Source: Candidatus Melainabacteria bacterium
Lineage (GTDB): Bacteria; Cyanobacteriota; Vampirovibrionia; Obscuribacterales; Obscuribacteraceae
Assembly (NCBI GenBank): GCA_003151275.1
Contig: PLXC01000071.1
Location: 1 to 22,487 of the forward strand
DNA length: 22,487 nt
Reading direction: 5' to 3'
Positions 1-6,834 of this stretch are shown here, piece after piece. Numbering within the stretch: position 1 is the stretch's first letter; the number at the start of each line of letters is the position of its first letter. The translations under genes and the position numbers were made by a program. The notes beneath the pieces are model-generated. The model saw nothing but the letters and a program-made list of their open reading frames with translations, ran no database searches and was not told the origin of the DNA.

Positions 1-30
1 ACAATGTCACGCTTCTCGGTCAAGCTAAAG

Positions 31-423
31 TTATGCAGCCTTCAAATGTCGGTTGATCATTTGCTGCATGTGCTCCATTGTTATGGGTTTGCACAAGAGA
101 TCGTTCATCCCAGCGGCTACGCAGCGTTCTTTGTCTCCAAAGCGAGAATGTGCGGTTACTGCCACGATCGTAGTCTCGGTCGATCGCCGAGCGTCGAGTC
201 GTCGAATGAATTCGATGCAATTCGCTCCATTGCAATCTGCCCTTCCCCAGCCGATCAAAACTAAGGGGTAATGCTGGTGTTTGAGAGCTAACATTGCTTG
301 AAAGCAACTCGTCACAACTTGCGCTGAGAGACCAAAGTAGCTTAGCTGCATGAGGGCAATTCGTTGACCAACACTGTAGTGATCCACTATTAGTACGGTG
401 TTTTTAATTGATGTTTCGTTCAT
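31..423 (-). CDS. Degenerate response-regulator receiver (pseudo-receiver), stand-alone
   Basis: A single CheY-like receiver fold of 130 residues with no output domain. Visible landmarks are the beta1 segment VLIVDH (one acidic residue, D14, instead of the usual pair), T90 in VAVTAHS, and K112 in LLCKP, preceded by AAGMNDLL as in receivers of hybrid kinases. The position that should be the phosphoacceptor Asp is Gly: LVLIGWG ends with G58, eight residues before the conserved G66. It therefore probably cannot be phosphorylated normally and may act as a constitutive binding partner. The frame is open back to an ATG at 489, but the ATG at 423 is preferred because GAGAG lies about 8 nt upstream and homology begins soon after it. 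It reads away from the other genes here, and an operator-like palindrome sits about 30 bp upstream. Receiver family is clear; loss of phosphorylation is inferred. Confidence 0.85.
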   Translation of the reverse strand: MNETSIKNTVLIVDHYSVGQRIALMQLSYFGLSAQVVTSCFQAMLALKHQHYPLVLIGWGRADCNGANCIEFIRRLDARRSTETTIVAVTAHSRFGDKERCVAAGMNDLLCKPITMEHMQQMINRHLKAA

Positions 424-450
424 AACTTGCTCTCTTTTGAGAGTGGCTTT

Positions 451-466
451 GTTTCCGTGCGGGAAC
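451..466. promoter_or_regulatory. HipB-type operator-like palindrome upstream of the pseudo-receiver
   Basis: On the minus strand this reads GTTCCCGCACGGAAAC, a 7-bp inverted repeat around a 2-bp centre with one arm mismatch. Its inner 14 bases match the first hipBA operator (core 3094-3105) at 13 of 14 positions. It ends about 28 bp upstream of the ATG at 423, where a repressor could block transcription. That the same protein binds both places is inference. Confidence 0.55.
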
Positions 467-489
467 TTTCTTGCATTTCGGGATAGCAT

Positions 490-1106
490 GTTTCAATGTC
501 ATTCAAGGCTTAGCCAGCTAGGCAAATGCGTACATCTTCGCTAACACGTGCTTTAGCACGTCAATCCGAAACTTTTCAGATAGCTCTTAACTGGCAAACA
601 CCAGTCTTGGTTCGATATTAGCATTAAACAACGCATGTTACTCGGTCCTTGACGCGAAGTTGACATCGTCTCGATCAAAACTCAATAAACAGTCATAGCC
701 ACCGCATACAGTGCAAACATGACCCGTGGAAACAGTTCGCAGTCTGATATCGCTTTGGTGGCGTAAGGGAAGTGTATAACTGTTGCGCATTAAGAAGTGG
801 TATCAAGATGCTATCAACATGCGGCGCTGCTTGAAGGATTGGCTTATAATTGTACTTTTAAGTCACGGAATATATCAGTGAAAGTTTTCATCAGTGGACT
901 ACTAGCGGCGCGAAGAGCAAACACAAACTTGTTTGTTCGCCGTGGCTCAGTCAAGTATTGCAGTAGTCAGGTCTAAATACTCTTTCCGCCGTAAGTTTCG
1001 AATAGACAAGTTTTTTTCAGTCTAATACTGCTTCAGTCAAGTCTGGCGCTGGTGCGTTCACTAGTCACTAGATCTGGGGCACCATCTGTTTTCAGGAGTA
1101 ACGACC
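490..1106. other. Non-coding stretch with small palindromes, no gene seen
   Basis: No reading frame of credible length or composition is visible on either strand; the longest ATG frames I found by eye are under 20 codons. It holds a 6-bp hairpin with a 4-nt loop (ACGTGC-TTTA-GCACGT, 546-561), a palindrome ACAAAC-TT-GTTTGT (923-936), a perfect TATAAT hexamer (845-850) without a well-placed -35 box, and the words CAGTCAAGT near 948 and 1034. It may be the promoter region of the 106-aa gene plus decayed sequence. Confidence 0.5.
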
Positions 1107-1427
1107 ATGATTATCAAACTTTTTCAACCAGTTACAGGAAACTGGCTTTTGATTGCGGAACAACTCAATGATCCGCAAAACTGGGATCGTTTCGTTCCCA
1201 GCCATAGCGCAGACTCGGAACGCTTCAAATTCGATAATGTAACTACACGATTAGCGGGCAGTCAGATGAAACTGACAATATGTAAAGAGTTACTCAAGAG
1301 AGGCTGCAGTGCGTTTCAATACGATTGGAACACTGATGAGGAGGTCATTCTCAACCATGCATTTTTGGTTGCTGAAGTGCTTGAGGTGAATATTGAGATT
1401 GGCGAGCCTAACCGAAAGTCCGCCTGA
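1107..1427 (+). CDS. Hypothetical protein, 106 aa
   Basis: I do not recognise this protein. It has no signal peptide or membrane segment; it is a soluble alpha/beta-looking protein with many acidic residues near the C-terminus (NTDEEVIL, EVLEVNIEIGE) and two Trp in the first half (GNWLL, QNWDRF). The start is well supported: an AGGAG Shine-Dalgarno lies about 8 nt before the ATG. It is followed by 150 nt holding a stem-loop and then another small unknown gene on the same strand. Codon use looks ordinary, and an antisense frame at 1316-1498 is a shadow. A role cannot be assigned. Confidence 0.65.
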   Translation: MIIKLFQPVTGNWLLIAEQLNDPQNWDRFVPSHSADSERFKFDNVTTRLAGSQMKLTICKELLKRGCSAFQYDWNTDEEVILNHAFLVAEVLEVNIEIGEPNRKSA

Positions 1428-1525
1428 GCACTATGTATCCTGCCGCTGTTACAGTTTAAGCTAACCGGTAGCGGAGCAAGTTGATGTTGGCCGAGCATGG
1501 CTCGATTTCAAAGGCGACCACTTTT

Positions 1526-1556
1526 TGCTGAATTTAGCCGCGTCTAAAATTCAGCA
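1526..1556. repeat. 10-bp perfect inverted repeat (stem-loop or operator)
   Basis: TGCTGAATTT (1526-1535) is repeated as its exact complement AAATTCAGCA (1547-1556) around an 11-nt spacer. It lies 24 bp before the ATG of the next gene and is not followed by a T-run on either strand, so a terminator is unlikely. An operator, or an mRNA hairpin near the ribosome binding site, fits better. Confidence 0.6.
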
Positions 1557-1580
1557 CAGCGTCCATACGGGGTGTTGAAA

Positions 1581-1835
1581 ATGACTACTATCATGCGCAG
1601 AACGCTAGGTTGGAACAGAAGCAGCCGCTACAGTTTGGACGATTTGATCGAAGTAGCAGTTCGGTACAATCGTGGGCAACTAACACTCAACACTAAGGAA
1701 TTCACTCACCTGGTAGCCCTTCTAGAGGGGCAGGCTAAGCGCTGTCTTGACCCAGGAGACAAAATTCGGCTGGATGGAGTGACGTTGCTCAAACACTCAG
1801 ATGGAACAGCGGCTGTAAACATGCAAAGGAGTTAG
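1581..1835 (+). CDS. Hypothetical protein, 84 aa
   Basis: An unrecognised small soluble protein. The N-terminal third is basic (MRRTLGWNRSSR), followed by a likely helix (LDDLIEVAVRY) and a second helix (EFTHLVALLEGQAKRCL). The end looks like a short beta hairpin (KIRLDGVTLLKHSDGTAAV). The frame opens at a GTG at 1572, but the ATG at 1581 is preferred because GGGGTG, ending at 1574, gives a plausible Shine-Dalgarno with 6-nt spacing; another ATG lies at 1593. The 10-bp inverted repeat just upstream could regulate it. No catalytic motif is visible and I assign no function. Confidence 0.6.
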   Translation: MTTIMRRTLGWNRSSRYSLDDLIEVAVRYNRGQLTLNTKEFTHLVALLEGQAKRCLDPGDKIRLDGVTLLKHSDGTAAVNMQRS

Positions 1836-2057
1836 GTGGATTCGGACAGCAGCATTCACATCGACCAATCCGTCCGCAAATGGCTTGCATCGCCAGCTCA
1901 GTTTTTGGCGAGAATTCCAAAATCATGAATAGCCGATTGCGAGCGGCGGCAAGTCATCAAAGGATAGCTATGGTTAGTGATGTTAGATATGATGCAATTG
2001 ACTCGTCCTGCGTCCAGACAAGTTAGACGCGTCTTGTATTAACAAAAGCTGGTTCCA

Positions 2058-2798
2058 ATGACTGACGAACAAGGGCTGCAGGATGAAATTGAACGCCTCC
2101 GCCAGTCCAATGACGACCTGTACAAATTTGCATATATGGCTGCTCACGAGCTTCAAGAGCCACTTCGCACAATAGAGAGCTTCTTAACCTTGTTGAATGA
2201 GAGGTATAGTTCTGAGCTGACAGAGGAAGCAAATGAGTGGCTTAGTGAAACGGTTGCCGGCGCTGTCAGAATGCGTGATTTAATTCATTCGCTGCTAACG
2301 CTTTCTTTGGTTGACTCTCAGGAACTTCAATTTGAGCTCGTAAACAGCACTGATGTTTTGCAAGCCGCTTTGGTTGATCTGAAACCTGTCATCGAAGCCC
2401 AGCAAGTCCAGATAGTAATATCTGATCTTCCGACAGTGCAAGCGGATGAAGTTTTACTTGCACTCTTGTTCCGCAATCTTATTGGAAATTCTATAAAGTA
2501 CTGTTCTGCAAGACCAACGATTAAAGTTCGGGCAATCCAGAAAAAAGAAGAATGTATTTTTGAGGTTTCTGATAATGGTATTGGATTTGAGATGAAGTAT
2601 GCAGACAAAATTTTTCTGCCCTTTGAACGTTTGCACTCGAAGATGGATTATCCGGGAACAGGTCTTGGATTGGCGTTATGCAAACGGATAATAGATAGGC
2701 ATGGTGGAAAAATTTGGGCTCAATCGATTGTCAATGAAGGTTCAACATTTAGTTTTTCTTTGCCGACATTGCCAAATAACACAGTCCGTAAATTGTGA
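2058..2798 (+). CDS. Soluble sensorless histidine kinase (HisKA-HATPase)
   Basis: A 246-aa sensor-less histidine kinase. A short N-terminal coiled coil (LQDEIERLRQSNDDL) leads into the H-box AAHELQEPLRTI with the phosphorylated His at residue 30, a form common in cyanobacterial phytochrome-type kinases. The ATP-binding domain shows the N-box (N140 and N144 in LFRNLIGNSIKY), G1 DNGIGF (172-177), F-box FLPFERL, and G2 GTGLGLALCKR (from 200). There is no PAS, GAF, HAMP or membrane segment, so the signal must come from a partner protein. No intact response regulator is adjacent; the nearest receiver-like protein (31-423) lacks its phosphoacceptor. The ATG has only a weak Shine-Dalgarno. A 10-bp palindrome AGACGCGTCT lies at 2025-2034. 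Catalytic motifs are complete, so activity is likely. Confidence 0.92.
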   Translation: MTDEQGLQDEIERLRQSNDDLYKFAYMAAHELQEPLRTIESFLTLLNERYSSELTEEANEWLSETVAGAVRMRDLIHSLLTLSLVDSQELQFELVNSTDVLQAALVDLKPVIEAQQVQIVISDLPTVQADEVLLALLFRNLIGNSIKYCSARPTIKVRAIQKKEECIFEVSDNGIGFEMKYADKIFLPFERLHSKMDYPGTGLGLALCKRIIDRHGGKIWAQSIVNEGSTFSFSLPTLPNNTVRKL

Positions 2799-3089
2799 GC
2801 AAACGTGTGCGTCCGGTAAAGTAGCGGCTAGATTAGCCGGAATCATTCACCATTAAGTGCTTCACTTCAGTCCACGAACATCCGGACCAAGAGCGATTAA
2901 GAACACGCCCGATTAATTACCGAAAAATCAGATTTTCATCTGATAACAGTCGTATGCTAGCCCCAAGAATTGCACCAGATACAGTATCACAATCCTAACA
3001 CCGCAAATCTCGTCAAATACATCGGGTTGAAGTTTCAACTAAAATCGAACACTAATGAGCGGAAATCCTTCTCAATATTGGGTTTTGCG
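2799..3089. other. Intergenic region with two short hairpins, no gene seen
   Basis: Between the kinase and the hipBA operators there is no credible coding frame. CGGCTA-GAT-TAGCCG (2825-2839) is a tight hairpin soon after the kinase stop, and ATCAGAT-TTTC-ATCTGAT (2927-2944) is a 7-bp hairpin. Neither has a convincing T-tract, so either could be a weak terminator or a protein-binding site. The stretch looks AT-rich by eye. Confidence 0.45.
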
Positions 3090-3109
3090 ATCTTCCCGCA
3101 CGGGAAGAT
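3090..3109. promoter_or_regulatory. hipBA operator 1 (distal)
   Basis: ATCTTCCCG-CA-CGGGAAGAT: a perfect 9-bp inverted repeat around a 2-bp centre, the most extended of three similar sites before hipB. The core TCCCG-NN-CGGGA spans 3094-3105. HipB of the E. coli type binds several palindromes upstream of its own operon; this spacing and placement fit that pattern. The core differs from the E. coli TATCC-N8-GGATA site, so the specificity would be this family's own. Confidence 0.75.
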
Positions 3110-3143
3110 TTTGCTATTTCAATCGCTAAAATTGCCAAATTAA

Positions 3144-3155
3144 TCCCGTGCGGGA
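3144..3155. promoter_or_regulatory. hipBA operator 2 (middle)
   Basis: TCCCGTGCGGGA, the same core as operator 1 with a TG centre, starting exactly 50 bp after the first core (3094) and 50 bp before the third (3194). Confidence 0.75.
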
Positions 3156-3186
3156 AAATTAACTACATTTCGGGGTGTAATTCAGC

Positions 3187-3192
3187 TATAAT
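3187..3192 (+). promoter_or_regulatory. hipBA -10 element TATAAT
   Basis: A perfect TATAAT 29 bp before the hipB start codon. A good -35 hexamer is not visible at 16-18 bp spacing; the area 3162-3169 is only loosely similar. The expected transcription start falls inside operator 3, so repressor binding there would block initiation directly. Confidence 0.6.
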
Positions 3193-3193
3193 A

Positions 3194-3205
3194 TCCCGTA
3201 CGGGA
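3194..3205. promoter_or_regulatory. hipBA operator 3 (proximal, overlaps promoter)
   Basis: TCCCGTACGGGA is a perfect 12-bp palindrome immediately downstream of the -10 box and 15 bp before the hipB ATG. It is the third copy in the 50-bp-spaced series, placed ideally for autorepression by the HipBA complex. Confidence 0.78.
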
Positions 3206-3220
3206 AGAAGAGAGACTTAT

Positions 3221-3439
3221 ATGCGCCTTACATCGGCATCAGAACTGGGTTCTATTATCAAAATTGTACGTAAGAAAAACCACTTAACACAATTGGAAGT
3301 AGCGCAAGCATGCGGCGTTGGCGTCAGATTTATTGTTGAACTGGAAAAAGGAAAACCAACTTGCGAATTGGAAAAATCTTTGAAAGTCGCATACATGTTA
3401 GGCATTCAAATTGAAATCCGTAACGTGCAGGTACCGTAA
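3221..3439 (+). CDS. hipB: HipB-like antitoxin, XRE-family DNA-binding protein
   Basis: A 72-residue Cro/C1-type helix-turn-helix protein. The HTH runs from about residue 8 to 60, with LTQLEVAQACGVGVRFIVELEKGK as the helix-turn-recognition-helix portion, and ends with the short tail IEIRNVQVP typical of antitoxins that contact HipA. HipB proteins dimerise, bind palindromes in their own promoter and neutralise the HipA kinase. The start ATG has AGAGAG about 7 nt upstream. The gene abuts hipA directly: its TAA is followed at once by the GTG of hipA, so translation is probably coupled. The three spaced palindromes upstream are the natural binding sites. Identification rests on fold, size and the adjacent hipA. 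Confidence 0.93.
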   Translation: MRLTSASELGSIIKIVRKKNHLTQLEVAQACGVGVRFIVELEKGKPTCELEKSLKVAYMLGIQIEIRNVQVP

Positions 3440-4687
3440 GTGGCTAAATCAAAAGTCCTTTCCGTTCGACTATCTGGCACACCAGTGGGTCATTTGATCC
3501 AAACACAAGATGGCAAAATGCGATTTGAGTATTTGCCCGAGACCACAGACGCGATTTCGTTAAGCATGCCTATCGACAAAAAAGCTTATGGCAACATGCC
3601 TTGTGAAAAATACTTCGGCGGCTTGTTACCCGAGAGTGAAAATGCGAGAAAGGCAATTGCTTTGACATTCAAAGGAAATGCTAATAGTACTTTCTCTTTG
3701 ATTCGCGAGATCGGTCATGAATGCGCAGGAGCCATTTCAATTCACGAAGCGAACGATCCCATTGAAGTCGACAAATTTCATCGCATCATTGCTGATCCAA
3801 TTTCAGATGAAGACCTTGAACAGCACATAATCGACCTCCCTTATCATCCCTTATTCATCGGAATGCAGGGAATGCGAATGTCTCTTGCAGGTGTTCAAGA
3901 TAAAGCAGCGCTCTGTATCGTGAACGGTAAATTGTGTATACCAAAAGGTTCAACTCCTACTACGCACATTCTTAAACCGATGATTCCAAAGTATCCACTG
4001 AGTGTTCAAAACGAGTACCTGTGCTTAAAAACGGCAAAGAGAATCGGTTTGCCAGCTCCCGAGGTAACAATTAGAAAGGCGGGGCAGCAAGTTTTTTTGA
4101 TGATTGAAAGGTACGACAGAATCTTCGACGGTAAGGAAACTATCCAGCGCCTTCATCAAGAAGATTTTTGTCAGGCTCTCTCGCTGCGTGAAAAATACCA
4201 AACTCATGGGGGTCCCGGATTAAAGGAAAGTTTCGATCTGATGATGCGCTCAAGCCTTCCAATTGTTGATCGAAGCTTGTTAATGCAGGGAGTTGTTTTC
4301 AACTACCTAATCGGAAATGCAGATGCACATGGCAAGAACTTTTCTGTCTTATATGTTTCGGAAGGTGTTCGCCTCGCACCGTTTTATGACATTCTCTGTA
4401 CGCAATTTTATGGCAATCTTACGGAAGACATGTGTATGAAAATTGGCGAAACATACAACTTGGGTGAAGTCCAATTAAACGACTGGAAAACGCTGTGCGA
4501 GAAGTTGAATTTCCCATTTGCCGGATTGAAAAAAATAGTCACCAATCAGTTAAGTCAGCTTGTAGATGCACTGACCATCGAACGAGAGGAACTGGCGGCA
4601 ACAACATTTGAACATGCTCTGCTTGATGGAATCGTTGATCAGGTGAGTAAGAATTGCGCAAAAATGACCAAGACTTTTCACGGTTAA
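3440..4687 (+). CDS. hipA: HipA-family serine/threonine kinase toxin
   Basis: A 415-aa HipA; the E. coli protein has about 440. The N-terminal subdomain runs to about residue 110 (GGLLPESENAR is characteristic). The P-loop SLAGVQDKAAL carries S148, equivalent to the autophosphorylated Ser150 of E. coli HipA. K179 in THILKP matches the ATP-contacting Lys, D295 in IGNADAHGKNF the catalytic Asp with N300, and D317 in APFYDI the metal-binding Asp, so the kinase looks intact. E. coli HipA phosphorylates glutamyl-tRNA synthetase and induces dormancy; other family members target other aminoacyl-tRNA synthetases or ribosomal proteins, so the target here is unknown. It starts with GTG directly after the hipB stop. 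The pair looks AT-richer than its neighbours by eye, compatible with horizontal acquisition. Confidence 0.94.
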   Translation: MAKSKVLSVRLSGTPVGHLIQTQDGKMRFEYLPETTDAISLSMPIDKKAYGNMPCEKYFGGLLPESENARKAIALTFKGNANSTFSLIREIGHECAGAISIHEANDPIEVDKFHRIIADPISDEDLEQHIIDLPYHPLFIGMQGMRMSLAGVQDKAALCIVNGKLCIPKGSTPTTHILKPMIPKYPLSVQNEYLCLKTAKRIGLPAPEVTIRKAGQQVFLMIERYDRIFDGKETIQRLHQEDFCQALSLREKYQTHGGPGLKESFDLMMRSSLPIVDRSLLMQGVVFNYLIGNADAHGKNFSVLYVSEGVRLAPFYDILCTQFYGNLTEDMCMKIGETYNLGEVQLNDWKTLCEKLNFPFAGLKKIVTNQLSQLVDALTIEREELAATTFEHALLDGIVDQVSKNCAKMTKTFHG

Positions 4688-4844
4688 CTCGCTAGTACAC
4701 CTAGTTGCAGTTGACATAATAGCCGCCGTACTGTTGTGCTCGCTCTAACCTTGTCGAATCCGCAACTGATCAGTAGGAATGAACCGCTTTGCCCCTGTTG
4801 CTTTTGAACCCTGTTGCAACTCCGAAAGTATTATAAAGGTGACA

Positions 4845-4919
4845 ATGACACTCCCAGACGGCAAACGCGCCATCAGTTCAGGTTCGCCAGCCACGCTCCG
4901 CGAGATTGAGAAGGTTTAG
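4845..4919 (+). CDS. Possible 24-aa small ORF or gene remnant
   Basis: A short frame beginning MTLPDGKRAISSG and ending LREIEKV, with AAAGGTG a few bases before its ATG. Its composition is protein-like rather than random, but 24 residues is too short to judge. It lies in the 293-nt space between hipA and the Bax inhibitor-1 gene, which otherwise shows no gene. It may be a remnant of a longer gene, a microprotein, or chance. Confidence 0.2.
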   Translation: MTLPDGKRAISSGSPATLREIEKV

Positions 4920-4980
4920 GAAAAGGTACATTTGATATAAGACCCGTTCATTAGTATGTGAATGGTTAAGGAGTGGACTT

Positions 4981-5727
4981 ATGATGAAATCCAGTAACCC
5001 AGCTTTCAGAGAGAAAACCTGGAGCCAAGCGGGAACTAACGTCGGTGGCGCCACAATGACGCTAAACGGTACAGCTGTTAAGGCTGGCGTACTTGGCGCG
5101 TTGCTGGTCGGAAGTGCAGCTTGGCCTTGGCATATGTTCTTTACGAGCAACGCCCCCGTCTCCGCATTGATGCCTTATGTTCTCGTCGGCACCATCGGCG
5201 GCTTCATCGTTGCCTTGATGACGATATTCAAGCAAACCTGGGCGCCCGTAACTTCTCCGATGTACGCAGTGCTCGAAGGTTTGGCACTAGGCGGCATCTC
5301 GGCGATTTATGAGTATCAGTATCCAGGCGTCGCGATTCAAGGCATTGCCCTTAGTTTCGCAGTGCTCGGAGCGTTCTTGTTAGCCTATTCGACAAAAGTG
5401 GTCAGACCATCTGCCAACTTCTTGCAAGGCGTTGGTATGGCGACTGGTGGCATCGCAATCTATTATGTGATTGCCATGGTGATGTCAATGTTTGGCATGC
5501 ACGCGCCAATGATGTGGGATTCCGGTTGGTTGAGCATCGGCTTCAGCCTCTTCGTCGTCGCTATTGCTTCCCTAAATCTGTTCATCGACTTCAATTTCAT
5601 TGAACGAAACGTAGAGCAGGGTGCACCGAAATACATGGAATGGTACGGTGCTTTTGGAATAATGTTGACGATGGTCTGGTTGTACCTCGAAGTTCTGCGA
5701 TTGCTATCAAAACTCAGAAGTCGCTAG
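4981..5727 (+). CDS. Bax inhibitor-1/YccA family membrane protein
   Basis: A 248-aa integral membrane protein with seven predicted helices (about 33-52, 62-83, 96-109, 118-137, 152-172, 182-202, 222-243). The opening SSNPAF, a polar N-terminal stretch, then TMTLNGTAVKAG is the signature of the bacterial YccA/BI-1 subgroup found in Actinobacteria and others. The C-terminal WYGAFGIMLTMVWLYLEVLRLL is also typical. D203 in LFIDFNFIE sits where the family's pH-sensing acidic residues lie. Members such as BsYetJ are pH-dependent calcium leak channels; the role here is inferred from the family. AAGGAG 7 nt before the ATG supports the start, although the next codon is also ATG. A strong terminator follows 53 nt after the stop. 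Confidence 0.92.
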   Translation: MMKSSNPAFREKTWSQAGTNVGGATMTLNGTAVKAGVLGALLVGSAAWPWHMFFTSNAPVSALMPYVLVGTIGGFIVALMTIFKQTWAPVTSPMYAVLEGLALGGISAIYEYQYPGVAIQGIALSFAVLGAFLLAYSTKVVRPSANFLQGVGMATGGIAIYYVIAMVMSMFGMHAPMMWDSGWLSIGFSLFVVAIASLNLFIDFNFIERNVEQGAPKYMEWYGAFGIMLTMVWLYLEVLRLLSKLRSR

Positions 5728-5779
5728 ATGCCGGCAAGGATGCCGGCGCTCCCAGGTTAGTTACTCTGGACGGATTATT

Positions 5780-5811
5780 AAAGAGGGAGGGCGACGGCGC
5801 CCTCCCTCTTT
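5780..5811. terminator. Bidirectional intrinsic terminator
   Basis: A perfect 14-bp stem, AAAGAGGGAGGGCG pairing with CGCCCTCCCTCTTT, around an ACGG tetraloop. It lies between the BI-1 gene and the convergent mutM, and the A/T ends let it serve both strands. Confidence 0.9.
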
Positions 5812-5859
5812 ACAGGACACCATATGTAGTACCGACAGGCACATTACCAAGCGCCGCGT

Positions 5860-6822
5860 TCATTCAAAAAGTTCATCGAGACCGGGACGCTCTTGGGCGT
5901 CCACCGGCTCATTGACCGCCTTGATAAAATCGTCTTCCAACTTGCATTCGGCGGCACTAAGCCGGCGGGTCTTTTTCGCCGTCTTCATCGGTTTCACCGG
6001 CTGACATTTAAGGCAAAAATGCGAGGAACGTCCACCGATTTTGATGCGCTCAATCGGATTCTTGCAAGTGCGACAAGCCTGTCCAGCTCTGCCATAGACA
6101 CCGGCCTTGTTCTGATAGTTGCCGTTCACACCTTCGCTGTCAGTGTAATCTCGCAAAGTCGAACCACGATTTTTGATCGCTAGTTTTAGAACCTTTTGGA
6201 TCTCCGTAGCAAGCTTATCCAACTCAGCTTTCTTCACGGATCCTGCCGGTCGCAGCGGATTTATGCCCGATTGATATAGAGACTCATCTGCATAAATGTT
6301 GCCGATGCCGGCAATCAATCTTTGATCCAACAGTGCGCTTTTAATCGCCTGCTTTTTGTTAGCAAACAGATTCACCAAGATTGCACCGGACATTTCATCC
6401 AAAGGCTCCACACCGAGCTCTCCAAGGGTTGGAATGACGTCAATGAAAGTCTTGCCTGCGGGAACATACCAGAGCCGCCCGAACACTCTCATGTCTTCGA
6501 AACGAAGTTCGCGCCCACCCTTCAATCCGATTCGAACGCGCAAAAATTTCCCCGCAGGCTTCTTTTCGTCCATCACCAGCAGACGTCCAGACATGCGCAA
6601 ATGACACGCCAAACCTGCACCTCGGTCAAGATTGATCAGGATGTATTTGCCACGCCTCGCAACACTTTCGAAGCGGTGGTTTTGCAGTTGTTCGATGAAC
6701 TCATCAACGGATGGATATCCAATCGAAGCATCCCGAAGCACATCAACTTCGGAGATGATCGCGCCTGGCAGTTGAAGCTGCAAACCTCGGCAAACGGTCT
6801 CGACTTCTGGGAGTTCAGGCAT
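5860..6822 (-). CDS. mutM: Formamidopyrimidine-DNA glycosylase (Fpg/MutM) with C-terminal extension
   Basis: A bifunctional base-excision repair enzyme removing 8-oxoguanine and formamidopyrimidines. All diagnostic features are present: the catalytic N-terminus MPELPEVETV (P2 nucleophile, E3), K59 in ARRGKYI, CHLRMSGRL (H74, M77), the helix-two-turn-helix with N174 in GIGNIYADE, and a C-terminal zinc finger with C250, C253, C270 and C273 (R265 in GGRSSHFC). Fpg normally ends just after the finger at about 270-275 residues; here about 45 more follow, first basic (MKTAKKTRRL), then acidic (NEPVDAQERPGLDELFE). The tail has no recognised domain. The gene lies 12 nt after cax on the same strand with a weak ribosome site, so it is probably co-transcribed and translationally coupled. 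Identification is secure. Confidence 0.97.
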   Translation of the reverse strand: MPELPEVETVCRGLQLQLPGAIISEVDVLRDASIGYPSVDEFIEQLQNHRFESVARRGKYILINLDRGAGLACHLRMSGRLLVMDEKKPAGKFLRVRIGLKGGRELRFEDMRVFGRLWYVPAGKTFIDVIPTLGELGVEPLDEMSGAILVNLFANKKQAIKSALLDQRLIAGIGNIYADESLYQSGINPLRPAGSVKKAELDKLATEIQKVLKLAIKNRGSTLRDYTDSEGVNGNYQNKAGVYGRAGQACRTCKNPIERIKIGGRSSHFCLKCQPVKPMKTAKKTRRLSAAECKLEDDFIKAVNEPVDAQERPGLDELFE

Positions 6823-6834
6823 TCTGGAAACCCA

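Noticed and set aside
2825..2839. Hairpin after the kinase gene as an intrinsic terminator
   Set aside because: Only 6 bp of stem and no T-tract follows.
3090..3206. Repeat spacing suggestive of a CRISPR array
   Set aside because: Only a 12-20 bp palindromic core recurs, three times at 50-bp spacing, beside a promoter and an XRE gene; repeats are too short and no cas gene is present. Operators explain it better.
4711..4716. TTGACA as a promoter for the BI-1 gene
   Set aside because: No -10 hexamer at 16-18 bp spacing, and the gene starts 270 bp downstream.
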